Of a stretch of DNA of 6,358 bases, positions 1 to 6,167 are shown one piece after another. This stretch comes from GCA-2746795 sp964643965 (GTDB lineage: Bacteria > Chloroflexota > Anaerolineae > Promineifilales > Promineifilaceae). How positions within the stretch are numbered: the first letter of the stretch is position 1; each line of letters begins with the position of its first letter. The stretch covers positions 1 to 6,358 of the forward strand of contig CAZXVH010000174.1 of the NCBI GenBank assembly GCA_964643965.1, given 5' to 3'. The position numbers and the translations under genes were made by a program. The notes beneath the pieces are model-generated. The model saw only the letters and a program-made list of their open reading frames with translations. It was not told the origin of the DNA and made no database searches.

Positions 1-157
1 ACAGTGGCAGCGAGAAAGTTCGGCGCAGGCTGAAATAACTAAAGCATGGGCATGTGGATTTAATGCTTTGCATTTCTGCGTATAACTATTTCGGTTTGGG
101 ACAAAATGGTATCGAAAAGCAGCAAGCATTTTCCATCATTAATTTTATTGAAACCTT
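1..157. promoter_or_regulatory. Upstream region of the WYL regulator gene
   Basis: No complete gene is visible here. All three forward frames reach a stop early (31-33, 83-85 and 36-38), so this could hold the last few codons of a gene entering from the left, but nothing decides which frame. The hexamer AAGCAT occurs at 42-47, inverted at 63-68, and again at 124-129. The first two form a perfect 7-bp inverted repeat (AAAGCAT at 41-47, ATGCTTT at 63-69) with a 15-nt spacer. This dyad could be an operator, possibly for autoregulation by the downstream WYL protein, or a weak AT-rich terminator of an upstream gene. No convincing -35/-10 pair was found. TATAAC at 81-86 is the best -10-like hexamer but has no good partner at the right distance. 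Confidence 0.3.
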
Positions 158-1183
158 ATGACCAACAAAACAGGAAGAGGAAGTTCTGAAAGTCCCTGGT
201 ACGTAGCTCGCCGTTGTCTGGCAGTTATCAACTACCTTCAACAAGGCGCAGCCACGAAACAGGAATTATTAACGGCCGTTTACCAAGCTCTAGATCCCGA
301 AGCCACACCAGCCATCCTGGCAGAACGTTTTGAAAAGGACAAAGGGCGACTAAGAGATCTCTTGGGTGTTCCCATCCATTACGACAAGACAGTAAAAAGC
401 TATGTCATTGGAGAACGAGAACAGCCGTTACTCAATCTGCCCGACGCTCATATTGATACCCTTGCCTTCTTAACCGACACCTTCCAGGCAGACAGCCCCC
501 ACGCCCCGGAAGTTCACAAACTCATTGACCAACTGATCGATTGGCTGCCCCCAGCGCGGCAAAAGCTGTTCAAACAGGTGAGCGGCCAACAGCCCATCGC
601 TGATTTGCGTCTGCGTGATAGTGAAGAGATTGCGCCAGGCGTATGGGAAACTGTACTCGAGGCGTGGCAAGCTAAACAAGAACTAACATTTGACTATCGC
701 TCCAGCCAGCATGAGGATGGTCTTCCACGCCAACACCACATCCAGCCCTGGGATTTATACTTTTCAGATCGCGGACATTGGCATGTGCGCGGCTACTGCT
801 TGTTCAACGACGGCCCCAATGGCCCCTGGCATCCCAATGATTACTTCAATTACCGCCTTAGCCGTATTGAGCGGGGCAGTGTGGAGATTTTATCTCGTAG
901 ATTGCCTGGGGTGCGGCCAAACGGCCGTTTGCGGGAAGCTATCTTTGAATTGGCGCCGGCCGTGGCGCGATTCGGGGTCAGTATGCGCAAGGAACTACAT
1001 GGCGAACCGCGCCTCTTGCCACTTGATGACGGCTGGGTGCGCGTGGTAGGGCAAACACATGATGTGTTTAATCTGTCGCGGAATTTATTGTATTATGGGA
1101 AGAACTGCCGGGTGCTGGGCGGGCAGGAGTTGCTGGTGGAGATGCGGATGCTGGTAAGGGATTTGGCTGAGATTTATCAGTGA
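158..1183 (+). CDS. WYL-domain transcriptional regulator, CRISPR-associated
   Basis: The product is a 341-residue cytoplasmic DNA-binding regulator. A winged helix-turn-helix-like region occupies about residues 14-85. The WYL domain spans about 163-240, with the strands LTFDYR (176-181), HIQPWDLYF (194-202), HWHVRGYC (207-214) and FNYRLSRIE (230-238). The eponymous triplet reads WDL here. A C-terminal WCX-like extension (about 255-341) contains GWVRVVGQ and ends in LLVEMRMLVRDLAEIY. WYL proteins sense ligands, often nucleic acid or nucleotides, and commonly sit beside CRISPR-Cas loci. In Synechocystis 6803 a WYL protein (Sll7009) represses a type I-D system. Its position 311 bp upstream of cas10d suggests the same role here, but whether it represses or activates cannot be read from sequence. 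The ATG at 158 is the only reasonable start, because an in-frame TGA lies at 149-151. No clear Shine-Dalgarno precedes it, so translation may be weak or nearly leaderless. Confidence 0.85.
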   Translation: MTNKTGRGSSESPWYVARRCLAVINYLQQGAATKQELLTAVYQALDPEATPAILAERFEKDKGRLRDLLGVPIHYDKTVKSYVIGEREQPLLNLPDAHIDTLAFLTDTFQADSPHAPEVHKLIDQLIDWLPPARQKLFKQVSGQQPIADLRLRDSEEIAPGVWETVLEAWQAKQELTFDYRSSQHEDGLPRQHHIQPWDLYFSDRGHWHVRGYCLFNDGPNGPWHPNDYFNYRLSRIERGSVEILSRRLPGVRPNGRLREAIFELAPAVARFGVSMRKELHGEPRLLPLDDGWVRVVGQTHDVFNLSRNLLYYGKNCRVLGGQELLVEMRMLVRDLAEIYQ

Positions 1184-1341
1184 TCGTAAATGGCGATTAA
1201 AATAGAAAATGGCTTGAGGAGATTGTTATCCCATTACCTGTCCCACTTCCTTGGAATGATTACCGAGGGGGAGAACGCAGGTCACCAAGCCAATCATAGC
1301 GTATACGAAACTGATACAAACACCAAATCTTAGCGAGATAG

Positions 1342-1365
1342 TAAAAATACCCCACAGAGGTGGGG
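1342..1365 (-). terminator. Possible intrinsic terminator on the minus strand
   Basis: Read on the minus strand, a 6-bp perfect stem CCCCAC/GTGGGG with a CTCT loop (1350-1365) is followed directly by TATTTTT (complement of 1343-1349). This is the form of a Rho-independent terminator. No minus-strand gene precedes it in the window, so it would end antisense or small-RNA transcription coming from the cas10d side. On the plus strand the same hairpin has no T-run after it. Confidence 0.3.
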
Positions 1366-1444
1366 GTGGTTGTGTGGCAAAATAGAGGTATATCGCGTTT
1401 CTCTCGGCCAGCTGCGTCGGAAGGCCGGAGGCTGGGAGGATGAG

Positions 1445-1486
1445 ATGGGGAAACGGCCGTTACTCCTTACTTCATTGAACAGGTAG
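1445..1486 (+). CDS. Possible 13-codon leader peptide ORF ahead of cas10d
   Basis: A short ORF encoding MGKRPLLLTSLNR is preceded by GGAGG at 1435-1439, 5 nt before its ATG. Its TAG (1484-1486) falls inside the cas10d ribosome binding site and ends 8 nt before the cas10d ATG, an arrangement that would allow translational coupling. The ORF includes the abundant palindrome AACGGCCGTT (1452-1461). An overlapping start at 1440 in another frame gives a 12-codon ORF. ORFs this short arise by chance often, so the support is only the ribosome binding site and the position. Confidence 0.2.
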   Translation: MGKRPLLLTSLNR

Positions 1487-1494
1487 GAAAAACT

Positions 1495-4341
1495 ATGGAT
1501 TCAAATATCGCTTTACTAATCGGTAAAAAAGACAAAACAATCTTGAGCCATTATCTGGAGCAAGTGGCAAACAAAAGTTTGCTTGCCTATCGCAACGCCA
1601 GCCATTTGCAATGGGGCAAAAAACAGGGCGAAAGCCTGTACACCCATATCCTCAATGGTATTTTCATTCTCGATAGTTTGCGTGATGTTTTGAAGCTACC
1701 AGACAATGAGGTCAAGGTTCTGTTCACCGCCTACACCGTGCATGACATCAACAAATTTGAAGGACGGGATGGCTCCTTTAACAAACTGGCGACGCCAGAA
1801 AACGTTGCCGCTGAGATCGAACGGTTAAATCTGCCCCAATTTTTCCCCGAATGGCGTGATTATCTGGCCGATATTGAAGGCTTGGTACGCAGCCACGGCC
1901 GTTCTACTCACACATCCGGCGAACTGCTCATTCCCAAGCTAGGGCCGCGTTACCGGCTGGGACGCGAACGTATCCTGGCTTTGCGCTATTTGATGAAGGC
2001 CACCGATACCCTGGATTTGTCGCACACATTGGATGAGCGCAAACACAAAGGTGATTTTTTAGACGATTTCAACACCTATCTCTCAGAAAGTGGGGTAGCA
2101 GAACAATATGAATTTATCACCCATCGCTTAACAGAATCGCGCGGTTTGCTCAGCAACGTGCTACACAATGCCATCGCTGCCCATCTGCAAACCCAGCATG
2201 GACTGGTTCCGCTGCTTTTTTACCCCGATGGCACTACCTACCTGGCGAAGCGGGGACATATACCTCATTTAATAGGCGCGGATCAACGAGCCGCTGCCAA
2301 AAAAGCCGCGCAAACAATCAAAGGATTCTCACAGGCCAAATTCCGAGCTTTTATTAAAGCTGGTCCTGCTGGTATAAAAGTTGGAAAAGTATGTTTGGAA
2401 ATGGGTATTCCTTTTGCGGGTTCACAAAGCATTTGGGGCGAAATTTATAACATTGTGCAGCGTAAATCATGGAACACGGAAACGTTGGAAGCCAAAGCGC
2501 GAGAACGGGCTGAACGGGATTTTGAAAAGTATGCGGCATTGTATCCAGAAACGGCCGTTACCGTGCGCACCACTTTAGACAACCCCGAACCTCTCATCGC
2601 CACCGCTGATATGTATTTACGCAAAGGGGAACTGGTGCGCTCTTATTACATCTTCCTCAATAAATACTTCAAAAAATTGTTTGAGGATGTGTGGACACAT
2701 TTGTATGAACTGTTGGAAGTGCCAGAAGAGGAACGGCCGTTTTATGCCTTTTTTGATGCAAACTACGACCGCTCCTATATTCTGGGAGGACGGTTGCCAT
2801 TAGACGAAGAAACCATCGCCGAACGCATCGCCGAAGATGGTACGGCCGTTATGGCTGAAGAAGATAGCAGCGACCCCAATATCCCCCTTTTGCAAACCTA
2901 TCTGGAACGCCACTGCATTTTTAGCGTGGGCGGACAGCCGCAAATTGATTTTCAAGCCCATTTGCAACAATATGTCACCGCTCAACACAAACAATGTATC
3001 AATTGCAGCAGCCCCTTCCCCACCAACGAATGGATGGCTGGCGATGTACGTGGCGACATCACCGTGCAGGTCTTTTCTAATCGGCGGCGCGGCGGCACTG
3101 GCGCTCCTAAAAAATACATCTGTGACATGTGCCAGCTTCAGTTTTTGCTGGAAAAGCTAAACTACCCCGAAGTGCGCGGTGAGCAACTGCGTTATCTACA
3201 CTTATTCCCCTATTCGTTTTTGACACGGCCGTTTATCGAGAGCCTACGCGCCACCTTCCGCGAGCTCATCGAAAGCAATGAGGCCATCACCGCTCTCAAT
3301 CTGGATTCGCCACAAGCATTGGCGCAATGGATTGAGGAAACAGAGCAAACGCCCAATTTTCGCACCGTAACCAAAAAGGGTAAACCACAGCCATATGGCA
3401 TTTACGTGCCTCGTTATTCCGATTTAACGGGCAACCTGCTCATCTTCCCGCTCAATCCGGCTGGCAGCAACGACACCCAAAAGTTTCTCTTTGCTTTGTG
3501 GAACGCCATGGTCATCCAACGTCATTTCGGGATGAAGGTGATTCTGTCAGCCTCGCCTGTGCCGCCCTTGGAAAAAGAGAATTTTGGCGATTTATACGTG
3601 GATAACATACCACTCGGCACACAAGGGCTTCTGCCTGAAAATAACTATCACCAGTTCAAACCCGGCGCAGATGGCAGAGTGGAAGATACGCTCCCCATTC
3701 TCTGGCAAAAAACAGCCCATTTACAACGATTGCGTGAGTTAACATTCACCAGCGACGACAACACGCCGCGTCTGATACGGGCTGTCTCAGCCCATCCCTT
3801 GATGATCTATTACGAAACTGACCGTCTGCTCATCGCCAAAGCTGGCTCAGATGCAGGTGGTTTGGAAACATGGCTTTACCAACAAGCGTTTGAATCCGTC
3901 AATCAATTAGCCCATCTAATAGGAGGTAAATTTATGCAGAAGTTAAGTAAGGAATTGGAAAAAGCGGCCGCCATTGCGGTGCAGCACAATTTGAAAGGTA
4001 GCTCTTTTGAGCGCAGCAGTTTGCTTTATCCTTTCAATGAGGTGATGCAGAAATTGGCGCAGGATCAGGGACGAACGGCCGTTGATCGTGAAACATTGCG
4101 TGCCGCCGCCACTCAAGATATTTATGATCATCTCGACCGGTTAGCCACACGAGCTGGTTATAAAATGACCAAAGCCCGTGCCGACGCATGTGCTGCTTTT
4201 GTCAACTGCTGGTTTGACGATATTTTGGCGGTGTACGAGGGACATACGCGCAAACTCATCACCGATGAAAAATTATTGCGCTCAGCCTTTTTATTCTACG
4301 TTCGCCAACAACAGGCCATCGCTAAGGAAGCCCGTTCATAA
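1495..4341 (+). CDS. cas10d: Cas10d (Csc3), type I-D large subunit with N-terminal HD nuclease domain
   Basis: This 948-residue protein is the signature large subunit of type I-D interference complexes. The N-terminal HD phosphohydrolase domain keeps a full candidate metal-binding set: H51 (YTH), H83-D84 (VHDINK), H134 and H139 (RSHGRSTH), and D171 (KATD). In family members this domain cleaves DNA and does the job of Cas3''. A zinc-ribbon-like pair of CxxC motifs lies at C501/C504 and C543/C546. The following palm-like region (about 630-790) shows no GGDD motif, so cyclic oligoadenylate synthesis is not expected, in line with Cas10d generally. The C-terminal 135 residues are helical-looking and correspond to the small subunit, which has its own internal start (see 3934-4341). 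The ATG is supported by AGGTAGG at 1481-1487; in frame, a TGA at 1441-1443 precludes a longer ATG/GTG start. The reading frame is intact. The usual I-D upstream partner cas3' is not present; the WYL gene is there instead. Confidence 0.93.
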   Translation: MDSNIALLIGKKDKTILSHYLEQVANKSLLAYRNASHLQWGKKQGESLYTHILNGIFILDSLRDVLKLPDNEVKVLFTAYTVHDINKFEGRDGSFNKLATPENVAAEIERLNLPQFFPEWRDYLADIEGLVRSHGRSTHTSGELLIPKLGPRYRLGRERILALRYLMKATDTLDLSHTLDERKHKGDFLDDFNTYLSESGVAEQYEFITHRLTESRGLLSNVLHNAIAAHLQTQHGLVPLLFYPDGTTYLAKRGHIPHLIGADQRAAAKKAAQTIKGFSQAKFRAFIKAGPAGIKVGKVCLEMGIPFAGSQSIWGEIYNIVQRKSWNTETLEAKARERAERDFEKYAALYPETAVTVRTTLDNPEPLIATADMYLRKGELVRSYYIFLNKYFKKLFEDVWTHLYELLEVPEEERPFYAFFDANYDRSYILGGRLPLDEETIAERIAEDGTAVMAEEDSSDPNIPLLQTYLERHCIFSVGGQPQIDFQAHLQQYVTAQHKQCINCSSPFPTNEWMAGDVRGDITVQVFSNRRRGGTGAPKKYICDMCQLQFLLEKLNYPEVRGEQLRYLHLFPYSFLTRPFIESLRATFRELIESNEAITALNLDSPQALAQWIEETEQTPNFRTVTKKGKPQPYGIYVPRYSDLTGNLLIFPLNPAGSNDTQKFLFALWNAMVIQRHFGMKVILSASPVPPLEKENFGDLYVDNIPLGTQGLLPENNYHQFKPGADGRVEDTLPILWQKTAHLQRLRELTFTSDDNTPRLIRAVSAHPLMIYYETDRLLIAKAGSDAGGLETWLYQQAFESVNQLAHLIGGKFMQKLSKELEKAAAIAVQHNLKGSSFERSSLLYPFNEVMQKLAQDQGRTAVDRETLRAAATQDIYDHLDRLATRAGYKMTKARADACAAFVNCWFDDILAVYEGHTRKLITDEKLLRSAFLFYVRQQQAIAKEARS
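3921..3926 (+). promoter_or_regulatory. Internal Shine-Dalgarno site within cas10d
   Basis: A perfect AGGAGG, extended by T to AGGAGGT, is followed by 7 nt (TAAATTT) and then an ATG in frame with cas10d at codon 814. It matches the anti-Shine-Dalgarno sequence better than the site of any annotated gene start in this window (AGGTAGG for cas10d, AAGGAG for csc2, GAGG for csc1, AGGAG for the cmr1-like gene). The strength, the ideal spacing and the A/T-rich spacer indicate a genuine internal initiation site. Confidence 0.8.
3934..4341 (+). CDS. cas11d: Cas11d small subunit, internally translated from the cas10d 3' end
   Basis: This nested in-frame coding region starts at cas10d codon 814 and shares its stop, giving a 135-residue product beginning MQKLSKELEKAAAIAV. 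The perfect internal Shine-Dalgarno at 3921-3926 defines the start. The composition is helix-rich and charged, with no HD, zinc or palm motif, as expected of Cas11 small subunits, which line the belly of Cascade-like complexes and stabilise the crRNA-target duplex. In type I-D, and several other Cascade types, independent translation of the small subunit from within the large-subunit gene has been shown experimentally, and the complex needs several copies. Here the DNA shows the start site; the existence of the separate protein is inferred. The same residues also form the C-terminus of full-length Cas10d. Confidence 0.8.
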   Translation: MQKLSKELEKAAAIAVQHNLKGSSFERSSLLYPFNEVMQKLAQDQGRTAVDRETLRAAATQDIYDHLDRLATRAGYKMTKARADACAAFVNCWFDDILAVYEGHTRKLITDEKLLRSAFLFYVRQQQAIAKEARS

Positions 4342-4375
4342 TTCATGGGACGACCACAGGTCGTACATAATTCAT
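4337..4375 (+). repeat. 10-bp direct repeats flanking a small hairpin at the cas10d stop
   Basis: CATAATTCAT occurs at 4337-4346 and again at 4366-4375. The 19 bp between them contain the perfect inverted repeat ACGACC-ACA-GGTCGT (4350-4364). The cas10d stop codon TAA (4339-4341) lies inside the first direct repeat, and the csc2 ribosome binding site begins 6 nt after the second. The layout resembles a tiny insertion with a duplicated target, or a small intercistronic RNA hairpin. No T-run follows the stem, so it is not a standard terminator. Confidence 0.5.
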
Positions 4376-4381
4376 AATTTA

Positions 4382-4386
4382 AGGAG
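4382..4386 (+). promoter_or_regulatory. Ribosome binding site deciding the GTG start of csc2
   Basis: AGGAG (within TTTAAGGAGAA) lies 6 nt before a GTG at 4393-4395. There is no ATG in frame near this position, and the next internal methionine is at residue 118, well inside the conserved protein. The ribosome binding site therefore selects the GTG. Confidence 0.75.
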
Positions 4387-4392
4387 AATCTC

Positions 4393-5379
4393 GTGTCTAT
4401 AATTGAAAAGTACCAACAACATTTTTTGTCCGCCTACAGCAACTATCCACACGGCCGTTATATCAGCATCTTCCTTTTACGGAAAATCGAATCCGAAGCG
4501 ATTTTCCGCACCGAAGGTAGTGGCGAGCCGTTGAGCCGGGAATTTGTCCACGCCGGTACGAAAGCGAGTGATGAAATTATTCAACGGGTTGTCATTAGCA
4601 AGCGCAAACAAACGGCCGTTGAACGACGCACCGGACGCGAACTACTGCGCCAAAACGACTTGCTCTTCACCGACCCTAACCAAAAAGCCAAACCGGCCAG
4701 CCCTTGTGCCCTCAACCGTAATAATCCTTGTGGCAAATGTATGGACTGCATGATTTACGGCTATGCCGCCGGTGGTGGCGGGGCGCAAAAATCCCGCGTC
4801 ATCACCGATGACGCCTTTAGCCTGCATCCCGCCCATACCATTATTGATACACGACAGTTCAACGCTTTGTACGACAACAGCACCATGCGCGACCCCGAAT
4901 CGGGCGAACCCTCAACCAGCATTGGCACCGATGAATATGTCAAGCCAGAATCGGTCTTCCTGGATATTGAAACGATTAAAGATGTGACCGCCGCTGAATT
5001 CCAATACATCTTAGGCAACATCCTGCGCTCCACTCGTTACGGGGCCATTTCTTCCCGCATTGGCAAAGTACACAATCAAATTGTGGGCCTCATTCTGAGC
5101 GACTGTGAAATGGTTAGCAATTTAGAATGGACACAAGCGACCTATGACGCGCTACGCGGCGAGGCCGACGAGCCGGATTTCCCCTTGCACATAGAAACGG
5201 TACAGGAGAAAGCGGCGCAAACGTTGGCCGCTCTCAGCCAAAATGTTGTGGGACAGGTGACAATTTTGCCCCAGACTGACCTGGATGCGCTATTGGCTGA
5301 AATGAAAACGTTGTATAGAGAGGAAACGGCCGTTACCAACCTGCTCAAAACCGCCACATCTGCCTATCCCGGAAACTAA
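4393..5379 (+). CDS. csc2: Csc2 (Cas7d), type I-D crRNA backbone subunit
   Basis: This 328-residue RAMP protein is recognised as Csc2, the Cas7-family subunit that polymerises along the crRNA spacer in type I-D complexes. Near the N-terminus, GRYISIFLLRKIESEAIFRTEG (21-42) is the conserved core strand/helix region. Four cysteines at C105, C113, C116 and C119 (NPCGKCMDC) form the zinc-binding insertion known from the Thermofilum pendens Csc2 structure. A glycine-rich AAGGGG stretch follows at 125-130. YGAISSRIGKVHNQIVGL (216-233) is a further family-typical stretch. The start is GTG, chosen by AGGAG at 4382-4386. The gene lies 51 bp after cas10d and 12 bp before csc1, so it is almost certainly cotranscribed with both. 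Length and motif order look complete; no break is seen. Confidence 0.93.
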   Translation: MSIIEKYQQHFLSAYSNYPHGRYISIFLLRKIESEAIFRTEGSGEPLSREFVHAGTKASDEIIQRVVISKRKQTAVERRTGRELLRQNDLLFTDPNQKAKPASPCALNRNNPCGKCMDCMIYGYAAGGGGAQKSRVITDDAFSLHPAHTIIDTRQFNALYDNSTMRDPESGEPSTSIGTDEYVKPESVFLDIETIKDVTAAEFQYILGNILRSTRYGAISSRIGKVHNQIVGLILSDCEMVSNLEWTQATYDALRGEADEPDFPLHIETVQEKAAQTLAALSQNVVGQVTILPQTDLDALLAEMKTLYREETAVTNLLKTATSAYPGN

Positions 5380-5391
5380 GCGAGGCGTCCC

Positions 5392-6150
5392 ATGACCCAT
5401 ATTTATCGCTGTGACATCACCCTGCAAGAAGCGACCTTCTTCAGCAGTCGGGAGATCAGCAACACCTATTACACTGAGCCACTTTTAGGCAACTATGCGC
5501 TGGCCTATGCCTTCGGTCTGGCCCAATCGCCCTACTTTAATCAGGGAGAGATTCATTATGCCTCGCATTTGGGTACGCTCAATCAGCGAGGCATTTATAT
5601 CACGCCGGGTACGTTTTCCACGGCGCCTCGTTTCACGTTCGGTCAGTTTAACGCCCAACCCGATGCCTATTGGTTTGCCTTTGCCAACAATGCCATTGTC
5701 TCCCGCTCCGATGGCGCCTGGGTAGAGAAATCTGGGCCGGTTTGGTATGAACATTTGCATGGCGAGCGGCGCAAGATTGGCCTGGAGAACCGGCCGCAGC
5801 ACGGCCGTATCCGCATGTTGGCGATTGGCAATACGGCTGTGTGCTACATCATCAGCCACAACCCACTCACCCTGCCCAGTTATATTCGGCTGGGTAAATT
5901 CATGAGCAAAGCTCGCGTCATCGTCACCGAGCAGCCTACGATCATCGTGCCAAGACAAGACCAGTCACTCAACCTGCTGCTCAACCCGGCTGACTTGCCG
6001 CCTGACTATCACCTAACCGCTTTCGACCTGGTTACGGCGCCGCCCACGCCGTTGGTGCAGAATGTGGTGTTGTCGGGTGATTTTTATGAGGTGGGAAACG
6101 GCCGTTATCTACCAGTCGGGATGCGCTTCGGTATAGAATCGCTCAGTTAA
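5392..6150 (+). CDS. csc1: Csc1 (Cas5d), type I-D Cas5-family subunit
   Basis: This 252-residue RAMP protein is the Cas5 equivalent of type I-D, expected to hold the crRNA 5' handle and to contact Cas10d near the PAM. Family-typical stretches are YYTEPLLGNYALAYAFGL (26-43) and, in the second half, QHGRIRMLAIGN (136-147) followed by PSYIRLGKFMSKARV (162-176). The gene follows csc2 by 12 bp; a weak GAGG (5382-5385) lies 6 nt before the ATG, so translational coupling with csc2 is likely. In common I-D operons cas6 follows csc1. Here the next gene is a cmr1-type RAMP after a 71-bp gap with a large palindrome. A 157-codon open frame on the opposite strand (5485-5958) is a shadow of this gene. Confidence 0.92.
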   Translation: MTHIYRCDITLQEATFFSSREISNTYYTEPLLGNYALAYAFGLAQSPYFNQGEIHYASHLGTLNQRGIYITPGTFSTAPRFTFGQFNAQPDAYWFAFANNAIVSRSDGAWVEKSGPVWYEHLHGERRKIGLENRPQHGRIRMLAIGNTAVCYIISHNPLTLPSYIRLGKFMSKARVIVTEQPTIIVPRQDQSLNLLLNPADLPPDYHLTAFDLVTAPPTPLVQNVVLSGDFYEVGNGRYLPVGMRFGIESLS

Positions 6151-6167
6151 CGCGATGTCGCTACAGC

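Larger units (their letters stand above)
1184..1494. promoter_or_regulatory. 311-bp intergenic leader before the cas operon
   Basis: This gap between the regulator and cas10d most likely holds the cas operon promoter and the regulator's binding site, but I cannot name a convincing -35/-10 pair. It contains a GC-rich hairpin (1350-1365, listed separately), a weaker CGGCC/GGCCG stem (1405-1409 with 1423-1427), a GTATAC palindrome at 1301-1306, and the decamer AACGGCCGTT at 1452-1461. A possible short leader ORF lies at 1445-1486. No tRNA, CRISPR repeat or cas3 remnant was recognised. Confidence 0.4.
271..6106. repeat. Highly iterated palindrome ACGGCCGT / AACGGCCGTT, 14 copies
   Basis: The full decamer AACGGCCGTT begins at 271, 920, 1452, 2550, 2732, 4074, 4611, 5325 and 6097. 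The octamer ACGGCCGT with other flanks begins at 1895, 2842, 3225, 4451 and 5801. A random sequence of this length would hold about 0.1 copies of a given octamer. Thirteen copies are in genes and are read in all three phases: as TAV six times, as NGR or HGR five times, and as RPF twice. One is intergenic (1452). The signal is therefore at the DNA level and not a protein motif. It resembles cyanobacterial HIP1 in behaviour, with a different sequence. Confidence 0.9.

Noticed and set aside
1..38. C-terminal tail of an upstream gene
   Set aside because: All three frames are open for a short way and stop; 11 to 27 codons are not enough to identify a protein or frame.
690..1049. 119-codon plus-strand open frame inside the regulator gene
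   Set aside because: Overlaps conserved WYL and WCX domain codons in another frame; Cys/Ala-rich translation with no recognisable family.
2786..2797. GGGAGG before an in-frame TTG in cas10d
   Set aside because: The spacing to TTG is too short and it would cut the protein at no known domain boundary.
2837..3160. 107-codon open frame overlapping cas10d
   Set aside because: Out-of-frame shadow of the Cas10d zinc-ribbon region; no independent start signal and no recognisable product.
3964..3971. GCGGCCGC as another copy of the iterated palindrome
   Set aside because: It shares only the CGGCCG core; flanking bases differ, as at 957-962 and 5791-5796, so these were not counted.
4345..4377. Ten-codon ORF between cas10d and csc2
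   Set aside because: No ribosome binding site of its own and it spans the hairpin/direct-repeat element; most likely chance.
5544..5560. GGGAGAG followed by ATG inside csc1, resembling an internal start
   Set aside because: The ATG is out of frame with csc1 and opens only a 56-codon shadow frame, unlike the in-frame cas10d case.
5485..5958. 157-codon open frame on the minus strand inside csc1
   Set aside because: It lies wholly antisense to a clearly recognised Csc1, has no ribosome binding site support, and its composition (R/G/I-rich, no domain) is that of a shadow frame.
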